Assembly (NCBI GenBank): GCA_031216915.1
Contig: CM062290.1
Location: forward strand, 169,961,453 to 170,025,452
Direction: 5' to 3'
Source: Pictodentalium vernedei
Taxonomy: Eukaryota > Mollusca > Scaphopoda > Dentaliida > Dentaliidae
DNA length: 64,000 bases
The position numbers and the translations under genes are program-made. Positions within the stretch are counted from its first letter, which is position 1. The number at the start of each line of letters is the position of its first letter. Shown piece by piece: positions 60,801 to 63,363 of the stretch. The notes beneath the pieces are model-generated. The model made no database searches and had not been told where the DNA came from. It was given only the letters and a program-made list of their open reading frames with translations.

Positions 60801-61113
60801 GATAAATAGGTGTATCACTGTATAGATTCAAAGGCACGTAGTCTTTTGCAACTTGTATTATGTCATCTAAGTAGATTGCTAAATCAATAACACGATCGTT
60901 GTAAGCAGTAATGCTAGGCTCATGTTTGTATGATTTAATTAGATATATATCCGGTAATTGGAACATGAACTCCAGTCGTTTCCATCTATAGATTTTCAGT
61001 TTAGTTCCACTACTTCCAGCGTCCAATATAATACCATGACTGTAATCCGAGTAGTCACTATGTTCGGCTAGTACTCCATAGTGAATGACCAGTACCATCG
61101 GCCACAACAACGT
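6784..61113 (-). CDS. ENTPD: CD39-like ecto-NTPDase gene, six coding exons over 54 kb
   Basis: Predicted membrane-bound nucleoside tri/diphosphate hydrolase of the GDA1/CD39 family, which in animals removes phosphates from extracellular or luminal ATP and ADP. Exons are 61113-60786, 47229-47043, 41881-41640, 28821-28532, 14461-14296 and 6944-6784. Junction phases 1, 2, 1, 0, 1 agree at every intron and all introns are GT-AG. Counting from the ATG at 61098, the product is 452 residues: ACR1 DAGSSGT at 26-32, ACR2 MATAG ending at 105, ACR3 SGEEEGVYAW at 144-153, ACR4 LEMGGGSTQIAF at 176-187, YTHSYLLFG at 210-218, ACR5 around VYQPPVHG at 297-304, DWALGAML at 400-407 and a hydrophobic tail from about 429. 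The Cys pattern and C-terminal anchor fit ENTPD1/2/3/8 better than soluble ENTPD5/6. Vertebrate relatives are about 500 residues; this model lacks their N-terminal segment and has a short ACR3-ACR4 linker. No transcript evidence is available. Confidence 0.9.
7014..7263 (+). mobile_element. Family-A MITE, copy 2
   Basis: TTAA on both sides, left end TTAACTCTTTATCCAACG, right end GGTAAAGGGTTAA, and the shared central palindrome around GGAACGAG...CTCGTTCC. Lies about 70 bp outside the terminal NTPDase exon, inside intron 5. Confidence 0.85.
8027..8115 (-). mobile_element. SINE-like repeat 2, partial
   Basis: ATTTATTTATTTACCGTG tail complement, then CATCTATGGCTATATCATGA and GCAGCATAGGTATGAGGGCA. 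Shares these words with copies at 37.9 and 53.6 kb. Confidence 0.55.
8109..8139. repeat. Poly-T/poly-G run
   Basis: TTTTTTTTTT followed by an almost unbroken G run of about 18 bases, next to SINE-like repeat 2. Confidence 0.9.
8855..9095 (+). mobile_element. Family-A MITE, subtype 2 (copy 3)
   Basis: Left end TTAACCCGTTACCCAACGCA, centre GTGACCCCTCATTGGAACGT and its complement, right end GATTCGTTGGGTAGAGATTT. Subterminal sequence (GCAGACG...GGCGGATGCGGCC) differs from subtype 1 although termini and core are shared. The right TTAA is decayed. Confidence 0.8.
9347..9513 (+). mobile_element. SINE, 5'-truncated
   Basis: Only the 3' half is present: GGGGAGTCTGACAGATGCCG, GTGGTTCTCTCCGGGTACGC, ending AATAAATAAATAA at 9498-9510. 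It meets another copy tail to tail. Confidence 0.78.
9515..9810 (-). mobile_element. SINE, minus, joined tail to tail
   Basis: GTGTCGGACAGTTTTACGGG begins the body, with GGGCAAGTGCACCATCGACG and CTTGCACAAGGACACATCGC following, then a decayed tRNA head (GGATCGAAACGTCCACC). Confidence 0.78.
9868..10120 (-). mobile_element. Family-C MITE
   Basis: TTAAAGCGGTTGAGCACT to CCCCAAGCCGTTAA. The central hairpin pairs AAATTATTGGAGGGAGAGTG-like arms around GCCTGCAGAC. The left part (AGAAGCCACTATCAGGGC) matches the 28-kb copy in reverse. Confidence 0.75.
10360..10735. repeat. ~211-bp direct repeat
   Basis: GGAAGTCCATCAGCTGAAAT occurs at about 10369 and 10580, followed by matching GTTGCTAATG...TTATCTG and TTGCACGTAGTT segments. 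A more diverged related segment seems to precede it from about 10190. Confidence 0.8.
10968..11035 (+). other. tRNA-like segment, possible SINE head
   Basis: TCGTGGTAGTCATTCGCTTC resembles an A box and GTCGTGGCTTCGAATTTCGG a decayed B box about 30 bp later, but I cannot fold a sound cloverleaf. It is more likely a SINE head than a working tRNA gene. Confidence 0.3.
12822..13308. repeat. 243-bp tandem duplication
   Basis: CTGCCGAGGACAGGAAATGT occurs at 12822 and 13065 and the two units are nearly identical throughout (ATAAAAATAATTAAAATCTG, GGCTGCTTCATAGCAGCC). The close match indicates a fairly young duplication. Confidence 0.9.
13690..13850 (+). mobile_element. Degraded family-A-like copy
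   Basis: Carries CTCCATTAGAATGAGTTCAT facing ATTCATTCCAATGGGG, then a tail with TGCCGATTTTTGTGAATAG and GATAAAGG, recalling inverted family-A sequence. Confidence 0.45.
14296..14461 (-). CDS. ENTPD: NTPDase coding exon 5 (C-terminal ectodomain)
   Basis: A long T tract and acceptor TTCATTTTAG precede TIEEILATSP; donor TAG|GTAGGT is phase 1. The 55 codons include QFASGNCMMGLYIPLLLTRS and YGFSKDTKNIFIKQEI. These align by eye with the YLSEYC-x-x-x-YI-LL-GY-F...I-F-KI segment between ACR5 and the final W-LG motif in CD39. I identified it from the reading frame on the minus strand and from phase matching at both ends, phase 0 from exon 4 and phase 1 into exon 6. It is the least conserved exon. Confidence 0.82.
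15765..17000. repeat. ~147-bp tandem repeat array, 8-9 units
   Basis: Units contain GGATTTCATTGTAACTTGG, TAGGATGACTCTGTATAATG, GATGAGAACGTCCCCTTTTG and CTTTTAGCACAGTCTACAGG. Starts of the GAACGTCCCC-like block fall near 15849, 15997, 16145, 16289, 16433, 16576, 16723 and 16870, a spacing of 143-148 bp. Units differ by roughly 10-25% by eye, so the array is not recent. Confidence 0.9.
17296..18485. repeat. ~300-340-bp repeat, three copies, one interrupted
   Basis: Copies at about 17296-17637, 17638-17926 and 18190-18485 share TTACAAAAATGATCCTCGG, CAGGAAGTTATGTTTATCTC-like words and ATTTTATCAAAATTTTGATG. A partial copy precedes the 147-bp array at about 15517-15690. The second and third are separated by a family-A MITE. 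Confidence 0.85.
17927..18176 (+). mobile_element. Family-A MITE, copy 4, well preserved
   Basis: TTAACCCTTTACCCAACG to GTTAGGTAAAGGGTTAA with an almost perfect central palindrome pairing about 50 bp per arm. It sits inside a tandem repeat whose neighbouring copy keeps the uninterrupted TTAA site. Confidence 0.92.
18975..19204 (+). mobile_element. Family-A MITE, subtype 2 (copy 5)
   Basis: TTAACCCTTTACCCAACGCA at the left and CGTTGGGTAAAGGGTTAA at the right, here nearly symmetric for 18 bp. The centre pairs GTGACCCCTCGTTGGAACGA with its complement. Confidence 0.9.
19812..19985. mobile_element. Degraded family-A-like copy
   Basis: TGGCTTATGGTCCATCAGTG and GGAACACGCTCGCCGAGCTT resemble the family-A core, and TTATGGGTTAA follows downstream. 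Strongly diverged. Confidence 0.35.
20562..20880 (+). mobile_element. SINE, diverged
   Basis: A decayed tRNA head (GTAGATTAGTAGTTAGATC), then CATGTCGATGGCGCACCTCC, GGTTCTCTCCAGGTACTCCT and a tail ATGAAAAAAAAAGAAAAG. Confidence 0.78.
20980..21330 (-). mobile_element. SINE, minus
   Basis: GATTTATTTATTTACTGGGG tail complement, GGGTGGAGGAAGCCGGTGTA body, and ACCACTGAGCCACCGAGCTC at the head. It ends about 45 bp before the TIR element at 21374. Confidence 0.85.
21374..21837. mobile_element. 464-bp TIR element with central palindrome
   Basis: TACACGCTAAAAACTAAAGT at the left and ACTTAAGTTTTTAGTGTGTA at the right are inverted ends. GTGTTA/TAACAC words recur inside, and a GC-rich hairpin lies in the middle. 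No transposase frame is visible. Confidence 0.75.
23255..23592 (-). mobile_element. SINE, minus
   Basis: GGGTTTAACGATACTTTCCA, GGGTGGAGGAAGCCGAAGAA and a diverged head ending CTGAACTACTGCGCCCTTT. The usual ATTTATTT tail is lost. Confidence 0.78.
25168..25576. repeat. 37-bp direct repeats flanking ~330 bp
   Basis: TACTATTTTATACCCACCGC followed by ATTTACACCGCGACTTA occurs once near 25170 and again near 25540, apparently identical. The sequence between shows no recognised feature. Confidence 0.8.
25930..26330 (-). pseudogene. LINE polymerase C-terminal fragment
   Basis: Reads LPETALCTFCNDAKDS, then after a frame change VKNVLLNLSEKLEERCN-like sequence, NILFTATPKYVLQGLRN, LLDKKFIYSCNVRKCLPTFE and SYLHQLKYDRSQELLS. 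The C-x2-C knuckle followed by a KKFIY-x-C...P-x-F...L module is typical of the last 100 residues of several invertebrate LINE polymerases. The upstream RT is missing. Confidence 0.65.
26509..26748. mobile_element. Family-D MITE
   Basis: TTAACCCTTTGAAACC to GTTCAAAGGGTTAA, so about 14 bp of terminal inverted repeat including TTAA. The centre pairs GACCAATTAATATTTTCAAC with its complement around a short loop. Confidence 0.88.
27041..27185. mobile_element. Family-G foldback element, decayed
   Basis: CAGAATATGAAAATATTGTT...CTCATATGATGTTTATGAAA on the left and CTTCATAAATGCCATAT...TTTCATATCGTCTCATCC on the right; related to the better preserved copy at 59.4 kb. Confidence 0.55.
28043..28283 (+). 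mobile_element. Family-C MITE
   Basis: TTAACTTGTTGAAGGCT to GTGGCCTCTGGCACTTAA; central hairpin TTACAAATTATTGGGGAGT with ACTCTCCAATAATTTGTAA. Shares GGTGGTCTGAATT and AAAGCCCTGATAGTGGC with the 9.9-kb copy in opposite orientation. Confidence 0.75.
28532..28821 (-). CDS. ENTPD: NTPDase coding exon 4 (ACR5)
   Basis: Acceptor TTATTTCAG|GT completes Gly 248, and donor AAG|GTAATA is phase 0. It encodes VSLVYNKQVNFSGSGNPKKC, matching the family's G-x-G-N-x-x-x-C motif, then CSPKPCAIGSVYQPPVHG followed by FFALSAFIYVAKEL, equivalent to the ACR5 block that ends in SAFY in CD39. The C-x4-C spacing before VYQPP resembles ENTPD1. A second sequon, NFS, is at residue 261. The exon ends in VYCQK, at the position of the family's FC-x-x-PW, but the Trp is absent here. 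Confidence 0.92.
29186..29437 (-). mobile_element. SINE, minus, head truncated
   Basis: TTATTTATTTATTGGTGTTT tail complement and a body very close to the 3.0-kb copy (CACCGAGCAACGACGAGCAG), but it stops at GTGCCCCCATGTG before the tRNA head. Confidence 0.82.
30565..31252 (+). pseudogene. LINE ORF1 remnant with SGNH esterase-like segment
   Basis: A charged stretch (ARRYLENRLSILDSDSPGDE, later EEEEEN) is followed, across frame changes, by SSIVRGIDN, CFPEAKMEDL and VVVVHVG. The last and clearest piece, 30977-31252, reads AVVSGVLPVLGGGDERNPRI, LALNEDLEDYCVDLGIPFID and HWDTF. Together these match the layout of SGNH/GDSL-type esterase domains in ORF1 of some LINEs. The Gly-Asp-Ser of the first block appears mutated to ARSS, so the domain would be inactive. 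The function in the parent element is inferred from family knowledge. Confidence 0.7.
31258..32060 (+). pseudogene. LINE endonuclease domain remnant
   Basis: Frame 31258-31809 reads LGTLKVGYSNIQGLHRKVSE, then LIEAENFDGMGLSETRARHE, the N-terminal half of an APE-type endonuclease. At about 31785 a small insertion (TGGGT repeated) shifts the frame; the next frame gives GDFNVHIGD, then RNDRKSIIDYIL. Further on SDHNLITV supplies the SDH motif after another frame change and two stops. Motif order, GDFN then SDH, is diagnostic. Confidence 0.85.
32064..33190 (+). pseudogene. LINE reverse transcriptase, N-terminal remnant
   Basis: Several frames cover the region before and at the start of RT: basic linker KKAIKGRKAKCAAYRRSRKL (from 32235), then VRKVISKLRNGKAGGVDEIP and NEFIKKG, NEWRESKVTFIFTKGGK, SSNIGKVFCKVLYGRLEE and GEIQNGFRKGR. 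These are RT motifs 0-2. The palm with the catalytic Asp pair (usually YADD or FADD) is not present before the next fragment. Confidence 0.85.
33254..33493 (+). pseudogene. LINE C-terminal zinc-finger remnant
   Basis: CQMCNMGVVETLEHFLLECP is the C-x2-C...H-x4-C knuckle found at the C-terminus of many LINE polymerases. The following 33516-33704 stretch (WLVGDSKERVNMLIGEIGKN) looks like the end of the same protein in another frame. Confidence 0.75.
33760..33829 (+). repeat. (ATT)n microsatellite
   Basis: About 20 consecutive ATT units, placed at the 3' end of the LINE relic and probably its tail. Confidence 0.95.
35185..35325. mobile_element. Family-I foldback element, decayed
   Basis: TTATTACTTGGTTAGTTTCA at the left, TTTGAGACCGAAGGTTGAAG in the middle; the right arm is degraded. 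Matches the 61.9-kb copy. Confidence 0.6.
35794..35948. mobile_element. Family-D MITE, centre deleted
   Basis: TTAACCCTTTGTACTATGG to GTGCTAAAAGGGTTAA. The outer parts match the 48.5-kb copy (CTTCCATGCCAGT, AACGTTATGGCGTATC), but the central palindrome is missing. Confidence 0.82.
36405..36497 (+). mobile_element. Family-A MITE, right half only
   Basis: Starts in GGGGGGTCATAAGCTATGTT and continues to GTTAGGTAAAGGGTTAA, matching the right half of full copies; the left half is absent. Confidence 0.75.
37026..37756 (-). pseudogene. 5'-truncated LINE, RT C-terminal region
   Basis: Two frames on the minus strand. The upstream one includes VHNLGAFFDSTMSMDRHVTN, CNKAFRGLYKVKQIRQFLT and LDYCNALLFNLP; the downstream one includes ITPVLRDMHWLPVKYRIIFK and FSFAGPHLWNNLPEHLKRLS. 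This is the familiar C-terminus of CR1/L2-type LINEs. The frame breaks near 37410-37430, where a 14-bp insertion lies between two CTGCAG hexamers. The 3' UTR probably runs down to about 36890. Confidence 0.88.
37895..38070 (+). mobile_element. SINE-like repeat 2
   Basis: GCATACCTATGTTGCGGCCA and CGATGTAGCCATAGATGCTG followed by a long (AAAT)n tail at 38020-38068. This copy shows the orientation: the A-rich tail is at the right end. Confidence 0.6.
38605..38854 (+). mobile_element. Family-B MITE (TTAA-bounded)
   Basis: TTAACTGGTAGAGTGCTG and CAGCACTCTACCGGTTAA form the ends. The central hairpin pairs CATTTGATTGGATAGTGCC with GGCACTATCCAGTCAAATG. Confidence 0.85.
39922..39981. repeat. Isolated hairpin, possible family-B/C remnant
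   Basis: CTTATCATTTATTGGAAAGC faces GCTTTCCATTAAATGATAAG around CTCTCTTCCAGAGA. Position and style resemble family-B/C centres, but I could not define flanking TTAA ends. Confidence 0.6.
41340..41440 (-). mobile_element. Family-M element, partial
   Basis: The complement of 41380-41430 reads CACGAGTGCCAAC...GGAGGATAGAACTAGAG, matching the 45-kb foldback, and GGAAGGATACATC is the facing arm. Lies 200 bp downstream of NTPDase exon 3 in intron 3. Confidence 0.5.
41640..41881 (-). CDS. ENTPD: NTPDase coding exon 3 (ACR4)
   Basis: Acceptor TCTATTGCAG|G and donor AAG|GTAAGT, phase 1. The exon encodes GILEMGGGSTQIAFHPSVP, the ACR4 region, then QVRLFGRVYGLYTHSYLLFG, typical of the family after ACR4, and ends in NPCMLK. 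One N-glycosylation sequon, NST, is at residue 236. Compared with the usual D-x-GGASTQ of ACR4, the Asp is Glu (177) and the Ala is Gly (181). Both are conservative, but the Asp position lies in the active site in known structures. Confidence 0.93.
43705..43956 (+). mobile_element. Family-A MITE, copy 6
   Basis: TTAATCCTTTATCCAACATA at the left, ATAGGTAAAGGGTTAA at the right, and the central GAACGAACTCGACGGGCTCG palindrome with several mismatches. Confidence 0.85.
44016..44264 (+). mobile_element. Family-B MITE
   Basis: TTAACTGGTAGAGTGCTGGA to ACATTACCAGTTAA, with a central hairpin whose arms (CAATTTATGGGAGAGTGCC and complement, extended by TGCCTTGTCA) pair over about 29 bp. It starts 60 bp after a family-A copy. 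Confidence 0.85.
45013..45155 (+). mobile_element. Foldback element (family M)
   Basis: ACACGCGTATGTGAATGGGT pairs with ACCCATTCACACGCGTGT, and inner GGCACGAGTGCC and GGAAGGATAGAA arms also match their partners across a 20-30 bp centre. Confidence 0.75.
46043..46208 (+). pseudogene. Possible small LINE RT fragment
   Basis: IRQAKRISLKTKLKLYGSKV resembles the KTKL-x-LY/F-x-S-x-V motif that precedes LLYG-x-E-x-W in LINE polymerases, but the continuation (QVYSSKIQCSERW) is poor and it soon stops. Confidence 0.3.
46554..46775. mobile_element. Family-E inverted-repeat element
   Basis: Left part AAGCCAGAAAATGAGCAGAG and right part TTCTGCAAATGACAGATTGC...TTCAGGCTT form imperfect inverted repeats of about 45 bp. 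A second copy lies at 56.07-56.32 kb. Confidence 0.7.
47043..47229 (-). CDS. ENTPD: NTPDase coding exon 2 (ACR3)
   Basis: Acceptor TGATGCAG|GA completes the Gly codon of ATAG from exon 1, and the exon reads FRELDEQKAKRT onward to ILSGEEEGVYAWIAVNYLRG. This is ACR3; the Glu just before Gly (residue 148) corresponds to the catalytic base of vertebrate NTPDases. The donor chosen is AAT|GTAAGT, phase 2, because exon 3 needs two leading bases. An alternative GT at 47061-47060 (GGG|GTAGGC) breaks the phase with exon 3. The stretch RGRLHPSM leads straight to exon 3, giving an ACR3-ACR4 linker shorter than in CD39. Confidence 0.92.
47523..47711. mobile_element. Family-F inverted-repeat element
   Basis: GCCAATACTATAAAACTTTT...TTGTATTTTCTAG at the left faces CTAGAAAATACA...ATAAAATATAGTATTGGC at the right. 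The internal GAATTTGCCAACTGGCAAATT is itself palindromic. Confidence 0.75.
48498..48738. mobile_element. Family-D MITE
   Basis: TTAACCCTTTGAACCC to GTGTTCATTGGGTTAA; central CAGCCTCGGGGCTG palindrome flanked by GACCAATCAATATTTTCAAC and its counterpart GAAGAAATTGATTGGTTTAC. Confidence 0.85.
49964..50115. repeat. Near-perfect 150-bp hairpin
   Basis: The left arm from TTCACGAAAATTTGATGAAT to GATCTTCACGAGCGAC pairs with the right arm GTCGCTCGTGAAGATC to ATTCATCAAATTTTCGTGAA, about 74 bp per arm with only a few differences and a loop of 3 bases. Confidence 0.9.
51339..51590 (+). mobile_element. Family-A MITE, copy 7
   Basis: TTAACCCTACACCCAACATA to GTTAGGTAAAGGGTTAA. The central palindrome has mismatches (CATTGAAACGAGC against CTCGTACCAATGAG), so this copy is older than those at 17.9 and 52.9 kb. 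Confidence 0.83.
52869..53121 (-). mobile_element. Family-A MITE, copy 8, inverted, well preserved
   Basis: Reverse orientation: TTAACCCTTTACCTATCCTG at the left and TTACGTTGGGTAAAGGGTTAA's complement-matched end at the right. The central arms pair over about 50 bp with one mismatch. Confidence 0.9.
53338..53443 (-). mobile_element. Family-A MITE, partial and inverted
   Basis: Begins in a degraded GTTTTGGAGACAAAG and ends CCGTTACGTTGGATAAAGGGTTAA-like, the left end of family A in reverse. It lies only 220 bp from copy 8. Confidence 0.65.
53588..53685 (-). mobile_element. SINE-like repeat 2, partial
   Basis: TTTATTTATTTATTGGTG tail complement, CATCTTCGGCTACATGAAG and CAACATAGGTATGGAGTCAA match the other two copies with moderate divergence. 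Confidence 0.5.
53733..54535. mobile_element. ~800-bp TIR element
   Basis: ACTGTAACAAATTACCGTAA near the left end matches the complement of TTACGGTAATTGTTTGCAGT near the right end. The first 200 bp form a separate imperfect inverted repeat (CATATGACCGGCAGCTAG against CTAGCTGCCGGTTATATG). A 183-codon frame that starts within it shows no recognisable domain. Confidence 0.65.
55530..55875 (+). mobile_element. Possible LINE 3' end
   Basis: GGGGGCGGCAGGAAGACGGC, a terminal TGAATAAAATTTACTTACTT and a short (CTTA)n run look like the 3' UTR and tail of a non-LTR element in plus orientation. No coding part is recognised. Confidence 0.35.
56065..56315. mobile_element. Family-E inverted-repeat element
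   Basis: Same element as at 46.6 kb (AGCCAGAAAATAAGCAGACT...CTCATTCTGCAAATGTCAGA), with an additional internal palindrome GGGTGAATTTAGTGATGCTA...GCATCACTAAATATACCC. Confidence 0.7.
56416..56622. mobile_element. Family-B MITE, partial
   Basis: Hairpin CTTGTTACAATTTATGGGAG...CTCTCCTATAAATCATTACTAG resembles the 44-kb copy. The right side ends in AAATATGGGCTCATAGC and TGTACCAGTCAA, a decayed terminus. Confidence 0.6.
57690..57870 (+). mobile_element. Strongly degraded family-A-like copy
   Basis: TAGTCTCAAAAGCATGGCTT and a later TATCGTCCCC...ATGTTACGTAACGGG resemble family-A body and right end, with most of the core lost. Confidence 0.3.
58100..58330. mobile_element. Family-F inverted-repeat element
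   Basis: Second copy: GCCAATCCTATAAAACTTTT at the left, GCAATTTGCCAATTGGCAAA in the middle, and a decayed right arm ending ACAGTACTAACTCC. Confidence 0.68.
58908..59071. repeat. ~115-bp direct repeat
   Basis: GGTCAATTTCAAAACTAGAC and GGTCAATTTCAAAACTGGAC start two copies that continue through TTGATTGGC and ACAAAATACAACTGGG to CATAATTT. Confidence 0.8.
59121..59343 (+). mobile_element. Family-A MITE, copy 9
   Basis: TTAATCTTTTACC at the left and GGTGATGGGTTAA at the right; degraded ends but an almost perfect central palindrome (CATTGGAACGAGCTCG, then its complement, flanked by GGTTATGACC). Confidence 0.8.
59392..59533. mobile_element. Family-G foldback element
   Basis: ATAGAATATGAAATGAGAGT pairs with ACTCATTCCATATCCTCTAT, and the inner arms CTCATATAATATTTATAAAA with their complement; the loop is around GTTTGGGCTCGCC. 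Confidence 0.75.
59731..60220. mobile_element. 490-bp TIR element with (GTCC)n
   Basis: The left end AGTTCACTGTCCGGATTCGA then GTACGATTTTATCCT pairs with AGGATAAAATTCGTACTCGA...GCAGTGAACT at the right, about 35 bp with mismatches. The interior carries a GTCC/GTCT run near 59.84 kb and no sizeable ORF. No clear target duplication. Confidence 0.75.
60322..60486 (-). mobile_element. Family-A MITE, subtype 2, centre deleted (copy 10)
   Basis: TTAACCCTTTACCTAACGAA to GCGTTGGGTAAAGGGTTAA, reverse orientation. The central GAACG palindrome is missing, leaving about 165 bp. Lies 300 bp inside intron 1 from NTPDase exon 1. Confidence 0.85.
60786..61113 (-). CDS. ENTPD: NTPDase coding exon 1 (ACR1 and ACR2)
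   Basis: The exon follows a pyrimidine-rich acceptor (TTCATTACAG) and ends at donor CAG|GTAATA, phase 1. It encodes a hydrophobic start (LLWPMVLVIHYGVLA), then GIILDAGSSGTK, the phosphate-binding ACR1, and ends in YLMATA-G, ACR2. The first in-frame ATG is at 61098 with G at +4. An in-frame TAA lies upstream with no ATG between, so either translation starts at 61098 or an unseen 5' exon joins at 61113. The short hydrophobic stretch would be part of a signal anchor if extended upstream. Family membership is near certain; the exact N-terminus is not. Confidence 0.9.
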
Positions 61114-61305
61114 CTGTAATGAATAAAATGAGTTGGTCTTAGCAGTAATTTCATATTATGAGCCTGCACGCCAAACAGTTTTAACTTAGGTACGTTAAAT
61201 AACAACAGGAGGTTTAGGGATTTTTTTTCTGGGTGGCTAGATTCAACAGGTGCCGAATAGCAGCCCAGTATACCCATTTGAATTCCGGTATTTTCATTTA
61301 TTTAA

Positions 61306-61412
61306 TATATTTATTTTATTTTATTGGGGTTTAACGACACTTTCGACAGCCAGTATCTCATCGAGTCGGATAGTTTAACGGATGGAGGAAGTTGGAGTAC
61401 ACAGAGAGAATA
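61306..61412 (-). mobile_element. SINE, partial, minus
   Basis: TTTATTTTATTGGGGTTTAA, CGACACTTTCGACAGCCAGT and GGATGGAGGAAGTTGGAGTA, then the similarity ends. Only the 3' third is present. Confidence 0.72.
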
Positions 61413-61914
61413 TGGCTTTAAACTCTGCTGATATGATGCCGATATCGGCCGATATGAAATAAGCTAGAGTGGTCCCCATTGATGCGTGACTAGGCGTGAT
61501 CGAAATAATCATAGCTATTCGTGGAACGCAATCAAGAAAATTGGCGTTACCATGCAGGCATGATGAAGTGGTTTGAAGAATGGTTATTCATGACAAGGAA
61601 TTAATGATGGCAATACGTAATGATTAGGTGGATGAAGAGAAGGAAGAAGAGAGTTATACAGAACATTCATCGGAAACTAAGATTGAGAGTTGTAAACGGA
61701 AATTCGTCGAAGTGGAGGGAGAAGTAGTTGAGCTATACGAACGTCGCGGCTCTCCCAACGGGAAAACCGACATGTTCGAACAGCTAAACTATGAAGAGGA
61801 GAAGTGAACACTTCGAACTTTGTGAAAAGAACGAGAAACAATAACACTGTCAGAAAACTGTAAAAGATCTGAGAACATTTTATTATTATATGGTTTAGTT
61901 TAATACATTTGGTT

Positions 61915-62054
61915 AATTAACTTGGTTAGTTTCATATCGGTCGAGATATCAACCCTCCATAACTTGACATCAGACTGAGACCGAAGGTCGAAGGGTGATA
62001 TGAAGTTAACTCGGGCTGAAATCACGGCCGATATGAAACAAACCAAGTAATAAC
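61915..62054. mobile_element. Family-I foldback element
   Basis: Left CTTGGTTAGTTTCATATCGG and right CCGATATGAAACAAACCAAG are about 20-bp inverted ends. The centre GACTGAGACCGAAGGTCGAA matches the 35.2-kb copy. Confidence 0.75.
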
Positions 62055-62609
62055 CCTTAACATTTTTTGTTAATCCACACACTCGTCCTGTTAGTCGTTT
62101 TGGGTTAATGTTCTATTTATCTAACGTATTGCTAGCTAGAGTCGAGGGTATTTTGAGATTCTTTCAGTTCAATAAAAGTGTGCAGATACGGTATAGAGCA
62201 CAGTTCTAAAGCTAGTTTTCATGGGAGTTATTTCGTTTGTATCAAATTATTTTGAACACTTCAGAACCGAATTGGTTTCAGATCGATAGTGTTTTTCTCT
62301 TTTGAATTAGAAAACAAATAACGCAGACTGTCTCTTTGAAAAGATACTTGCAGTGACATGTTATCACAATGAAATGCTTATGGGAATTATTATGTCCTTA
62401 AAACTTATATTGAAAGAAGAATTACAAGGTTTAAAATGTGACGAGATAAAGTCCCATTGATGTATTTGTTTCAATCCATTGTTGGCATTTTCCCAAAAGC
62501 CTCAACAGACATAATGCATAACTCTTTAATGCCTCAGTAACTAACTATGATTTGCCAAGAGTAGAAATTTGTTACCCTCCTTCTCTCAGTAAGCAGGTAC
62601 CGCAACTTA

Positions 62610-62799
62610 GCGTTTACCCAACGTAACGACCAAAACCGGCCAGCGCTATTCTCAAAAATCTCAAATTAATTTTCATTATTGTTTTCATTTTTTGCCTCAA
62701 AAACATAAGTTATGACCCCTCATTGGAACGAGCTCGTTGAGCTCGTTCCAATGAGGGGTCCTAACCTATGTTTTTGGGTCATGTTAGGTAAAGGGTTAA
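62610..62799 (+). mobile_element. Family-A MITE, shortened (copy 11)
   Basis: Left end GTTTACCCAACGTAACG without TTAA, intact central palindrome, then a jump from TTTTTGGGTC to ATGTTAGGTAAAGGGTTAA, so part of the right half is deleted. Confidence 0.82.
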
Positions 62800-62980
62800 A
62801 AGCTTAAGTGTCAGTGGATGTACTTCACAATATCTTTGAAGTGATACTATTTCATTTTTATGGGTCTGTGGTGTTTCAATTTATGGGAGAGTGCCTCTAG
62901 GCACTCCTTGACATTGTAGTTAGACAAATACATGCAGATAAATTGGAAGACCAGGACTAATTTAGCCCTCTACCAGTTAA
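62800..62980 (+). mobile_element. Family-B MITE, partial
   Basis: GATGTACTTCACAATATCTT and GGGAGAGTGCCTCTAGGCACT match the 44-kb copy; it ends CCCTCTACCAGTTAA. It abuts the right end of a family-A copy at 62799. Confidence 0.65.
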
Positions 62981-63021
62981 GGATATTTACCTTTTTAATA
63001 TTTCCCCTTTCTTTGGGGCTA

Positions 63022-63363
63022 GGAGCGCGGTGGCTAGAGCATTGGGCTTTGAATCGAAAATTCGCCGATTTGATCGTGACCAGTGGTAACCGCGTTGTGT
63101 GTTTGGGCAAGACTCTTAATCCCGATTGCTCGCTTAGTTGTACGGTACTACACCGAGGCGTTCTGCACCTGAATGGTGCACTTGCCTTCAACTGCTGCTA
63201 ACTCTGCTTGTGCAACGTTGGAAGTTGGAGAGTCTGACAGTTGCAAGCTGCTGCGCGGTGGTTTTCTCTCGGTACACCCACTCCCCCGCCTCCCGTAAAA
63301 CTGTCTGATACGATCTGACCGCCGTGGTTGTTGAAACTTTCGCTGAATCCCAGTAAATAAACA
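63022..63363 (+). mobile_element. SINE, plus, near full length
   Basis: Head GAGCGCGGTGGCTAGAGC-like with a decayed B box (TTTGATCGTGACC), TTTGGGCAAGACTCTTAATC, GCTGCTAACTCTGCTTGTGC and a tail AGTAAATAAACAA. Confidence 0.83.
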
